A stretch of DNA of 59,161 bases, from assembly GCF_020852195.1 (NCBI RefSeq), contig NZ_JADZBI010000095.1:1-59161 (forward strand), read 5' to 3'. Made by a program: the position numbers and the translations under genes. Under the pieces are notes generated by a model, which made no database searches, was not told the DNA's origin, and was given only the letters and a program-made list of their open reading frames with translations. Source of the stretch: Hyphomicrobium sp. (lineage in GTDB: Bacteria > Pseudomonadota > Alphaproteobacteria > Rhizobiales > Hyphomicrobiaceae). Of this stretch, positions 26,320 through 33,513 are shown piece after piece (position 1 is the first letter of the stretch; every line of letters starts with the position of its first letter).

Positions 26320-28131
26320 CTATTCCTTCGTGAGACCGAACACGACCACGGCGCCGCCTTGTCGGAAGCCCCAGATCTGGCTGCCTCCCGCCGCCACTGC
26401 GATGTACTGCTCGCCGTCTAGTTCATAGCTCACGGGCGGCGCATTGACGCCTGCGCCGCAGGAGAAGCTCCAGAGCTTCGCGCCGGTCTTGGCGTCGAAC
26501 GCCGAGAAATCGCCTCCACCCTCGCCGGTGAAGACCAGTCCGCCCGCTGTTGCCAACACACCGCCGACGAGGGGTTGGTCCGTCTTGGTTTGCCACGCGA
26601 TCCGGCCTTTCCTGGTGAGGTCGAGGGCCGTCAGCGTTCCCCAGTTTTCTTCGTGGGACGGCTCGATGATGAAATAGGGCACCGCTGGCTTGTCGCCATC
26701 CGCGGGCAGCTCGTCCGTGCGATAGATCATCGGGACATGCATTCCGGCCACGTAGACAATCCCACGCGATGCATCGAGCGATGCCGGTGACCAATTGGAG
26801 CCGCCGGCGGGCCCCGGCGATACGCGAACGCCTTGAGGTGTCGGCCTCGCGAACAGGTTGTCCTGTGGAACGAACGCGTCGGACTTGAACAACAGCTCGC
26901 CGCTGCGGCGGTCGTGGACGTAGTACCAGCCGAGCTTGCTCGCCTCGCCGACGGCAGGCACGGTCTTTCCGTCCACCTCGACATCGAACAGAGTCGGCGG
27001 ACTGGCAACGTCGTAGCCCCACATGTCGTGCGGCACCTGCTGGTAATGCCAGACAAGCTTGCCGGTCGCCGCCTCGAGCGCGACGAGCGAGACCGTGTAG
27101 AGATTGTCGCCCGGCCGCGTGCTGTCGGCGGCCTGGGGCGAAGGGTTCCCGACGCCGAAATAAAGCAGGCCGGTCGCCGTATCGACGGCCGGCGTATGCC
27201 AGATCGAGCCGCCGCCATGCTGCCAGGCGTCGGCATGTTGCGCGAGGCTCGCCTTTTCGGCCGCGATATCGCGGTTGAGCGGCACGCCGTCCGGCGTTTC
27301 GCTTCGGAAGCTTCCCTCCCAGCCCTCCTGCGTGGTCTCGAATTTCCAGATCTCCTTTCCCGTCTCGGCGTCGTAGGCGGCGAGAAAGCCGGGGCGCCCG
27401 TATCGGCCCGCGACGCCCACCACCGCGCCCAGAGGTGCGCCCGGTCGCGGACTGTCGAGATGCAGCCCGTATCCAACGCCGGTGATGCCGACGATGACCT
27501 TGCCGTCGTAGACGAGTGGCGCGATGACGGCGCCGGCACCCGTCGACCCTGTGATGTTCCTCCCATGCAGCGGGTCTCCCGCCGCCAGGACGCCCTTGTC
27601 TTCCGTCGCGCCCGACCACTGCTCGGCGAGCGCAATGTCCCAAAGCGGCTTACCGGTGGATTGATCGAGCGCGACAAGGCGGGCATCGACAGTTGCGACG
27701 TAGACCTTGCCATAGCCGATCGCCGCACCGCGGTTGGCCGGTCCGCAGCAGGTTTTTTCGGACGCACGCTTGTGATCGTAGCGCCATCTTTCGCGCCCGG
27801 TTTTCGCATCTACGGCGATGACGTGAGAGTTGGGCGCCGTGAGGTACATGACGCCGTCGGCGATCAGGGGGGATGTCTGGAACGTCGCCGCGCTGCCTGT
27901 TTGATAGATCCACTTGGGCACAAGCCGATTGAGAGTCGCGACATTGATCTGATCGAGCGGCGAAAACCGCTGCTGGCCATAGTCACGCCCATACAGGAGC
28001 CAGTCGCCGCGATTCTCGCCGGCTGACTTCAAGCGGCCATCGTCAATGTCCCCGGACAGGGCAGCCGAAGATCCGAAGGCGAGTGCAAGCAGCGCCGGCA
28101 GGAGGAAGCCGAGTTTCAATGAGCTATGCAT
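26320..28131 (-). CDS. PQQ-dependent dehydrogenase-like quinoprotein, atypical active site
   Basis: A 603-residue periplasmic eight-bladed propeller protein with signal peptide (MHSSLKLGFLLPALLALAFG). It has the vicinal disulfide motif KTCCGPANRG near residue 125, several tryptophan-docking repeats (VDAKTGRERWRYD; YDAETGKEIWKFE), YFGVGNPSP near 325 and SFSCGAGVNAPPVSYELDG near the end. There is no C-terminal haem CxxCH. Relative to methanol dehydrogenase, the metal-ligand Glu (SGAELG) reads TGVGYG near 214 and the catalytic Asp (HDEWD) reads HDMWG near 370. Substrate and activity are therefore uncertain. The start at 28131 has a TTGGAGCCTATCC ribosome site. Sensor kinase and cupin genes lie upstream. 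Confidence 0.85.
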   Translation of the reverse strand: MHSSLKLGFLLPALLALAFGSSAALSGDIDDGRLKSAGENRGDWLLYGRDYGQQRFSPLDQINVATLNRLVPKWIYQTGSAATFQTSPLIADGVMYLTAPNSHVIAVDAKTGRERWRYDHKRASEKTCCGPANRGAAIGYGKVYVATVDARLVALDQSTGKPLWDIALAEQWSGATEDKGVLAAGDPLHGRNITGSTGAGAVIAPLVYDGKVIVGITGVGYGLHLDSPRPGAPLGAVVGVAGRYGRPGFLAAYDAETGKEIWKFETTQEGWEGSFRSETPDGVPLNRDIAAEKASLAQHADAWQHGGGSIWHTPAVDTATGLLYFGVGNPSPQAADSTRPGDNLYTVSLVALEAATGKLVWHYQQVPHDMWGYDVASPPTLFDVEVDGKTVPAVGEASKLGWYYVHDRRSGELLFKSDAFVPQDNLFARPTPQGVRVSPGPAGGSNWSPASLDASRGIVYVAGMHVPMIYRTDELPADGDKPAVPYFIIEPSHEENWGTLTALDLTRKGRIAWQTKTDQPLVGGVLATAGGLVFTGEGGGDFSAFDAKTGAKLWSFSCGAGVNAPPVSYELDGEQYIAVAAGGSQIWGFRQGGAVVVFGLTKE

Positions 28132-28262
28132 GGATAGGCTCCAAGAGTGAGTGCGCCGGACAAGGCAGCGCAGGGCAAACTGGACGTGCTCGGAAGGCCT
28201 GCGCATTTACGTCCTCGAAAGGCGCCCTCTGAACGGAAACGATCACCGTGCCGAAATAGCTG

Positions 28263-28295
28263 TGGTTCAAGCGGGCAACAAGCCCGCTTGAACCA
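28263..28295. promoter_or_regulatory. Perfect 14-bp inverted repeat upstream of the quinoprotein gene
   Basis: TGGTTCAAGCGGGC (28263-28276), loop AACAA, then GCCCGCTTGAACCA (28282-28295). It lies between the cupin stop and the quinoprotein start (131 bp upstream). No T-tract follows on either strand, so a simple intrinsic terminator is unlikely; an operator or an mRNA-stabilising hairpin is more plausible. Confidence 0.6.
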
Positions 28296-28358
28296 AGGTA
28301 GCGTCATCACACCGGGCCATACGCCTAAGACCCGGTGCTCCGACGAACCGGCAGCACG

Positions 28359-28823
28359 CTATTTCTTTCGCGGGTCCTCTTCCGGATTGACGTAGATGAT
28401 GTCGAACGGGCCGGTGGCCGCCACCTGGATGATCGTCTCCTCGTCCTCCGTCCACACATAGTGCGGATGGTTCGCCGGCAGCAGGAGCAAGGACCCGGCC
28501 TCGAGCATCTTGCCTGTCGACTTCTCGACCGTCTCGCCCATGCCACTGCCCATGGAGCCGGTGAGGACAGTCACGGACTCGAATGCTGGATGCGTGTGCG
28601 CGGGTACCACATAGTTGGGAGGGAACTTGAGGCGGATGATGAAGAATTCCGGCTTCGCCGGGTCACCGTGAATAAGCTGGGACTGCGCCCCCTTCGGAAA
28701 CGCCGGGTTGTCCTCGAACTGGATGTCAGCGGGTTTCAACTCCCTGGCCTCGTGGGCGGCGTCCTTGGCGAACGCGGTGCCTGCCAGCACGACCAATGCG
28801 GCAGCGATCAGAGCTTTTCTCAT
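28359..28823 (-). CDS. Secreted cupin-domain protein
   Basis: A 154-residue protein with signal peptide MRKALIAAALVVLAGTAFA and a single cupin barrel. The first cupin motif has VVPAHTHPAFESVTVLTGSM, with His-x-His as likely metal ligands, and the second has LLLPANHPHYVWTEDE. It should bind a divalent metal in the periplasm; the reaction is unknown. The ribosome site (AAGGAGGAAAGAACTGGCA) is strong. It lies on the same strand just upstream of the quinoprotein gene, separated by a strong palindrome, suggesting shared control or function. Confidence 0.83.
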   Translation of the reverse strand: MRKALIAAALVVLAGTAFAKDAAHEARELKPADIQFEDNPAFPKGAQSQLIHGDPAKPEFFIIRLKFPPNYVVPAHTHPAFESVTVLTGSMGSGMGETVEKSTGKMLEAGSLLLLPANHPHYVWTEDEETIIQVAATGPFDIIYVNPEEDPRKK

Positions 28824-28865
28824 TGCCAGTTCTTTCCTCCTTTGACGTTGAACTTTTTTGAATCC

Positions 28866-29138
28866 TTAGAACGAGGGAAGCACTCCAGGGCTCTTTGCAC
28901 TCCGATCCAGGCAACGGGTCCCCATGACCTCGGCTGGACCGTCAAGCCCACTCATAAGGCGTGGCTGCTCGGCTGCCGTCTGGCTCAGCGTCCGCAGGTG
29001 AACCCCGGCGAAAGCCACGGAGGTCGCCACCGCGGCAGACACCAGCACAAACAGGAGCGCCTCCCTCCAGCGCAACGGGGCAGTCTCGGAAAGCCATTGC
29101 AGCGCCTGTCGAAACGCGTTCGCTCCAAGCTGCTCCAT
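28866..29138 (-). CDS. Possible small membrane protein
   Basis: A 90-residue frame with one hydrophobic helix near residues 27-46 (ALLFVLVSAAVATSVAFAGV), a positive cytoplasmic side (RWRE) and a short tail. A TACTGGAGACCTGCAGCA site precedes the ATG. It is upstream of the cupin on the same strand and divergent from the sensor kinase gene. No family is recognised. The coding potential is weaker than for its neighbours, so it may be spurious; otherwise this stretch holds only the kinase promoter. Confidence 0.4.
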   Translation of the reverse strand: MEQLGANAFRQALQWLSETAPLRWREALLFVLVSAAVATSVAFAGVHLRTLSQTAAEQPRLMSGLDGPAEVMGTRCLDRSAKSPGVLPSF

Positions 29139-29314
29139 TGCTGCAGGTCTCCAGTACCCACCATCCGAGGGAAGCCTAAGAAGGCTCGAGGTCGGCGAAC
29201 AGTGCGCTTCGCCCGAGGAAGTATGTGAAAATTTCCCGAGCCGAGGGTACGGGCCTTCACAGCCCAGATTGGGGCCTCTAGCCTGAGGGAAAATGGGACG
29301 GGCGAGGCGTCGTC

Positions 29315-30685
29315 ATGGATCTGAAGTGGCTTTTGGTGAGGCGCATCACGTTGGTGGCGCTCACGTGCTTCCTGGCCGGTTCGGGACTTGCACTTTATGC
29401 GGCCGCGCGCGAGGCGAAGGGGCGGAACGTGACCCTCGTCGAGCTCGCGGGCCGTCAGCTCGATCTGCAGCTCTCCCGCATCGACAGGTCGACGGACGTA
29501 CCGAAGCGCTTCCCGGATTGGGACCTTGTTTCAAGCTATGCTTTGCAGCCCGGCCAATGCGTGGAGTTTCATGGGACCGATGCGTCGCGGAACCGCTCGA
29601 GCTGCGCCGGCTTCGACGTCGGATCGACCGGCACGCCGCAATGGTTCCTCAAGGTTTATCGTCTGCTCATAAACAACAACCTGACGGCAGCCACGCCCCT
29701 CTACTATCGCGGCGTATATCAGGGCACCATCGTGGCCGCGTATGATCCCATAGCCACGGCCGGACAAGCGTGGGCGACGATCTCGCCGCTCCTTGGTCTG
29801 TCGGCCGCCCTCGTCGCCACCCTGTGCCTCGTCACCTATCTTGTCGTCGATCGCGCGCTTCTACCGGCAAAGGACATCCTTTCCGGCCTCAACCGCCTGG
29901 CGCGAGGCGACCTCGCATGCCGACTTCCGGCCTTCCGCCTAACGGAGCTCAATCGCATCAGCGAGGTCTTCAACGCCGTCTCCGAGGAGCTTGGCAAGGC
30001 CACGTCCGAGCGTACCGAGCTGGCGCGTCGCCTTGTCGATATGCAGGAGCAGGAGCGGCGTCGCATCGCACGCGAGCTGCATGACGAGATTGCCCAGAAG
30101 CTCGCGGCGCTCAACGCGCTCGCGGCGTGCCTAAGAAGGAGCACCCAAACCGACGCGCCGGAGCTCGTCAACGAGGCACGGGAGCTTGAGAAGATGGCGT
30201 CCAGCCTGATGATCTCGTTGCGTCGGACGCTCACCCATCTGCGCCCCCAGGAAATCGACGATCTGGGTTTGGTTCAGAGCCTGAAGGCTCTTGTCGAGCA
30301 GCACAACGAGCGCGCGCGGGGACATACAAGCTTCTCGATCGAGATCACGGGAGAGGTGGAGCAGCTCCGGGCCGAGACCAGCGCTCACGTCTACAGGATC
30401 GTGCAGGAAGCTCTGACCAATGCTTCCAAGCATGCGAATGCGCGCAACGTGCGGGTGTTGCTGGCCCGGCATGCCGATAGGGGCGAGGAGAGAATCCGCC
30501 TCTCGGTCGTCGATGACGGATCGGGGTCGCCAGCCGTCCGCAAGCCTGCGAGCCTCGCAGGGGCGGGTTTGATCGGAATGCGCGAGCGGGTCGCCGCGCT
30601 GAGCGGCAAGTTCGCCGCAGGTCCGCTGTCCAGCGGCGGCTTCGGGCTTCAAGTGGAGTTTCCCACATCGCTGCAGGAGGCCTGA
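29315..30685 (+). CDS. NarL-type sensor histidine kinase
   Basis: A 456-residue inner-membrane kinase: helix 1 (about residues 10-30), a periplasmic domain of ~120 residues, helix 2 (about 150-178), a HAMP linker (LPAKDILSGLNRLARGDL), then HisKA_3 with RRIARELHDEIAQKL near 247-261, where the His is the phosphorylation site, and the HATPase domain (EALTNASKHANARNVRV; VVDDGSGSP; GLIGMRERVAALSGKF). It pairs with the LuxR-type regulator starting 5 bp downstream. The periplasmic sensor has two Cys (CVEFHG, SSCAG) that could form a redox-sensitive disulfide. The signal is unknown; alcohol or redox signals from the adjacent quinoprotein region are plausible. Confidence 0.9.
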   Translation: MDLKWLLVRRITLVALTCFLAGSGLALYAAAREAKGRNVTLVELAGRQLDLQLSRIDRSTDVPKRFPDWDLVSSYALQPGQCVEFHGTDASRNRSSCAGFDVGSTGTPQWFLKVYRLLINNNLTAATPLYYRGVYQGTIVAAYDPIATAGQAWATISPLLGLSAALVATLCLVTYLVVDRALLPAKDILSGLNRLARGDLACRLPAFRLTELNRISEVFNAVSEELGKATSERTELARRLVDMQEQERRRIARELHDEIAQKLAALNALAACLRRSTQTDAPELVNEARELEKMASSLMISLRRTLTHLRPQEIDDLGLVQSLKALVEQHNERARGHTSFSIEITGEVEQLRAETSAHVYRIVQEALTNASKHANARNVRVLLARHADRGEERIRLSVVDDGSGSPAVRKPASLAGAGLIGMRERVAALSGKFAAGPLSSGGFGLQVEFPTSLQEA

Positions 30686-30690
30686 GCATC

Positions 30691-31347
30691 ATGGGCATCC
30701 GCGTCGTGCTGGTCGATGATCATGCCGTTGTGCGCGAGGGCTATCGCCGGCTGATCGAAAAGCATGCGGGCATCGAGGTCGTCGCTGAGGCGAACGACGC
30801 GGCCTCGGGCTACGAAGCATTCAAGAAATTCAATCCTGATGTCCTCGTCGTCGATATCTCGATGCCGGGACGGGGAGGCATCGACCTCATCCGGCAGATA
30901 CGCCAACTGGATTCCAGCGCCCGCGTCCTCGTTTTCACGATGCACGCGAGCGCGACCTACGCCCAGCAGGCATTTCGTGCCGGTGCGCGGGGCTATGTCA
31001 CGAAAAGCAGTTCGCCTGAGGTTCTGGTCAGCGCCATCCGCGACGTCTTCATGGGTCGGCCCGCGCTTTGTGCCGAAATCAATCAAGCCTTGGCGGCAAG
31101 CAGATTGTACGATGACGTCTCCGCCACGGACCAGCTCTCGCCGCGGGAGTTCGAGGTTCTTCGCATGATCCTGGACGCGAAATCGACGGACGAGATCGCG
31201 TCGGCTTTCAACCTCAGCCCGAAGACCGTGGCGAACTACCATAGCGAGATAAAATCCAAGCTCGGCGTACGGTCCGACATCGAACTCGTATATCTCTGCA
31301 TGCGGCAAGGGCTAGTAGCGGCTCTTCCGGAACCCGGTATTGGCTAG
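30691..31347 (+). CDS. LuxR/NarL-family response regulator
   Basis: A 218-residue regulator. The receiver domain has the acidic pair (VVLVDDHAVV), the phospho-acceptor Asp in VLVVDISMPGRGG near residue 54 and the conserved Lys in GYVTKSS near 107. The C-terminal helix-turn-helix reads LSPREFEVLRMILDAKSTDE then LSPKTVANYHSEIKSKLGV. It is the cognate partner of the kinase 5 bp upstream. This family (MxaB/RegX-like relatives) often controls alcohol or methanol oxidation genes in methylotrophs; here the target is inferred only from position. Confidence 0.92.
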   Translation: MGIRVVLVDDHAVVREGYRRLIEKHAGIEVVAEANDAASGYEAFKKFNPDVLVVDISMPGRGGIDLIRQIRQLDSSARVLVFTMHASATYAQQAFRAGARGYVTKSSSPEVLVSAIRDVFMGRPALCAEINQALAASRLYDDVSATDQLSPREFEVLRMILDAKSTDEIASAFNLSPKTVANYHSEIKSKLGVRSDIELVYLCMRQGLVAALPEPGIG

Positions 31348-31392
31348 TCGCATTGCACGCCCTCGGTTTCGAACGCGCCGAATATCCCGCGA

Positions 31393-32025
31393 TCACGCGC
31401 GGACGGTCGCTGCCCAGTCGAGCCAGAGGCGCACGCGGGCCTCGGGATGCGGCGCAGTCATGAAGTCGGTGATGACGGCGATGCTGTCGGCGCCTGCCGC
31501 GACCACGCCGCCCGCGCGCTCGGGCGTGATGCCGCCGATGGCGATCAGCGGCAGCCTGCCGATGCGACGGCGCCAGATGCCGATCTTCTCGAGTCCCTGC
31601 GGCGCCCACTTCATGACTTTGAGCTTCGTCTCGTAAATCGGGCCGAGCGCGACGTAGTAGGGATCGGCCGCGAGCGCCGTCTCCAACTCCTCCTCGCTGT
31701 GCGTCGAGATGCCGACGGCTATGCCGGCGCGGCGGATCGCGGCGAGATCGGCCTCCGCCAGATCCTCCTGCCCGAGATGCAGCTCCGTCGCGCCGAGATC
31801 GATGGCCGCCTGCCAGTAGTCGTTGACGATCAGCCGGCAGCCGGCGGGCTTGCAGATGGAGAGCGCGGCGGCGATCTCCGCGCGCGCGTCCTCGGGCGAA
31901 CCGTCCTTGAAGCGGAGCTGCAGGGAGCGCACGCCGAGCGGCACGAGACGCGCCACCCAGTCTGCGGAGGGCACGATCGGGTAGAACACATCGGGGGAGC
32001 CGGGAAGGGCGCCGGGCGCGGTCAT
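31393..32025 (-). CDS. thiE: Thiamine-phosphate synthase
   Basis: Joins the hydroxymethylpyrimidine and thiazole halves of thiamine. The 210-residue TIM barrel shows LQLRFKDGSPEDARAEI, VNDYWQAAIDLGATELHLGQEDL, GISTHSEEEL and YVALGPIYETKLK, and the phosphate-binding IAIGGITPERAGGVVAAGAD. It is the last gene of thiS-thiG-thiE; 7 bp separate it from thiG. The start at 32025 is favoured because an upstream 22-codon extension overlaps thiG and does not fit the family. Confidence 0.92.
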   Translation of the reverse strand: MTAPGALPGSPDVFYPIVPSADWVARLVPLGVRSLQLRFKDGSPEDARAEIAAALSICKPAGCRLIVNDYWQAAIDLGATELHLGQEDLAEADLAAIRRAGIAVGISTHSEEELETALAADPYYVALGPIYETKLKVMKWAPQGLEKIGIWRRRIGRLPLIAIGGITPERAGGVVAAGADSIAVITDFMTAPHPEARVRLWLDWAATVRA

Positions 32026-32032
32026 GCGGGTC

Positions 32033-32890
32033 TCATTGGCGCGAGCCGCCGGGCTTCGGTGTATCGAGGTCGAAGAAGGGCGTGCCGGCAACCGGCGTCG
32101 AGGGCCGCGCGCGGTCGCTCGGCTCGATCAGCCCCGCCTCGTAGGCGGCACGGCCCGACTCGATGGCGGAGGCGAACGCCTCCGCCATGCGCACCGGATC
32201 TTGCGCCCGGGCCACGGCCGTATTGAGCAACACCGCGTCATAGCCCATCTCCATGGCCGCCGCCGCGTGCGACGGTGCGCCGATGCCGGCGTCGATGACG
32301 AGAGGGAGGTCCGGAAAATAGGCGCGTAGCGTCTTCAGCGCATGCGGGTTGGCAAGCCCGCGACCGGTGCCGATCGGCGAGCCCCAGGGCATCAGCACCC
32401 GGCAGCCGGCGGCAACCAGGCGTTCGGCGATCGACAGGTCCTCAGGCATGTACGGGAACACCTGGAAGCCGCGCTTGATGAGTTCCTGCGCCGCCTCGAC
32501 GAGACCGATGAGGTCCGGCTGCAGCGTGTCGTCGTTGGCGATCACCTCGAGCTTGATCCAGTCCGTCTCCAGGAGCTCCCGCGCCATCTCGGCGGTGGTG
32601 ATGGCCTCCTTGGCCGTGCGGCAGCCGGCCGTGTTCGGCAGCAGGCGCACGGGGAGCGCGCGAACAAGGTCGAGGAAGCGGGCGCCGGTATGCCCGCGCG
32701 CCTGCTCGCGCCTGAGCGACACCGTGACGATGCCGGCGCCGGCTGCGCGGATCGCCTCGCTCATGACCTGCGGCGAGGGATAGAGCGCGGTGCCGAGCAG
32801 AAGGCGCGACGACACGTGCTCGCCGTAGAAGGAAAGGGGGGAGGCGTGTGCGGAGCGCCCCAGGGGGCGCAGGGGTTCGTTCTGGTTCAT
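32033..32890 (-). CDS. thiG: Thiazole synthase
   Basis: Forms the thiazole phosphate ring from deoxyxylulose phosphate, glycine imine (from ThiH or ThiO) and ThiS-thiocarboxylate. The 285-residue protein carries [36 protein letters not shown], the Schiff-base lysine in [17 protein letters not shown] near residue 120, and [21 protein letters not shown]. It lies 19 bp after thiS in a three-gene operon. The start at 32890 is preferred over a long upstream frame that would read through thiS. A sulfur donor (ThiF) and a glycine oxidase (ThiO) gene are not in the window. Confidence 0.95.
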   Translation of the reverse strand: MNQNEPLRPLGRSAHASPLSFYGEHVSSRLLLGTALYPSPQVMSEAIRAAGAGIVTVSLRREQARGHTGARFLDLVRALPVRLLPNTAGCRTAKEAITTAEMARELLETDWIKLEVIANDDTLQPDLIGLVEAAQELIKRGFQVFPYMPEDLSIAERLVAAGCRVLMPWGSPIGTGRGLANPHALKTLRAYFPDLPLVIDAGIGAPSHAAAAMEMGYDAVLLNTAVARAQDPVRMAEAFASAIESGRAAYEAGLIEPSDRARPSTPVAGTPFFDLDTPKPGGSRQ

Positions 32891-32909
32891 GTGGTCTCGG
32901 TCACTTGGG

Positions 32910-33125
32910 TCAGCCGCCCTGGCGGACGGAAAGGATCTCGATGCGGTCGCCCGCGGCAAGCCACGTTTGGTCGCGCTCGGTGACGAATACGCCGTTGACG
33001 GCCGTTGCAACCTTGCGGCCTGCGAGGCCCTGCTCGGCGACGAGCGCGGCCAGCGTCTCGGCGCCGGTGGCGACCGGCGCACCGTTGACGGTGATCTCCC
33101 GCGGACGTGTGAGAACGTTAGTCAT
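32910..33125 (-). CDS. thiS: Sulfur carrier protein ThiS
   Basis: A 71-residue ubiquitin-fold protein that carries sulfur as a C-terminal thiocarboxylate for thiazole synthesis. The terminal Gly-Gly (LSVRQGG) needed for adenylation and thiocarboxylation is present, as is [22 protein letters not shown]. It is the first gene of the thiS-thiG-thiE operon. I looked upstream (33126-33400) for a TPP riboswitch and did not see its conserved core. Confidence 0.93.
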   Translation of the reverse strand: MTNVLTRPREITVNGAPVATGAETLAALVAEQGLAGRKVATAVNGVFVTERDQTWLAAGDRIEILSVRQGG

Positions 33126-33420
33126 ATCTCGCCTTCACGTAGGAGCTTCCGCCGACTGCCGCCAGATGGCAGCATGCCGCTCCGCGGACAGCATCCGCCT
33201 ACGGCCGATCGCTGTCAATTAACGCGCCTTTATGCGGGGTTAGCGACAATGGTCGAAGCGTACCCGGATCGCCGATGCAACCGGGACCGCCCGTCTTTCG
33301 CGTCCGTCACCGTTGACTTCGTCACCCGCCGCCATCCTCTTCGCCACAAAGGGCCGTTGTTTGACCATCATCAGGCCCCTAGTGTCCTTGCCATATTGGC
33401 GTAAGGTCCCGCGCTCGTTT

Positions 33421-33484
33421 CACCTCTCCCGTGGGGAGAGGTCGGCGCGAGGGGCCCGGCCCCGAGCGGCGGGTGAGGGGTTAC
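33421..33484. repeat. Short hairpin repeat, family C copy 1
   Basis: CCTCTCCCGTGGGGAGAGG (33423-33441), then GTCGGCGCGAGGGG and a GC-rich second hairpin ending GGGTGAGGGG. A relative lies at 37026-37084, so the two flank the aas-like gene. It is outside any credible gene, which supports starting the aas-like gene at 33514. The rest of the 388-bp gap after thiS shows no other clear feature. Confidence 0.6.
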
Positions 33485-33513
33485 GCGGTAAGAAATTTTC
33501 GTCAGGTTTCCCC

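Noticed and set aside
28866-29314. A FixK/FNR box upstream of the sensor kinase or cupin
   Set aside because: Only loose TTGA-type matches without the ATCAA half-site; not comparable to the perfect box at 54725-54738.
33126-33400. TPP riboswitch ahead of thiS
   Set aside because: The conserved riboswitch core could not be found on the minus strand.
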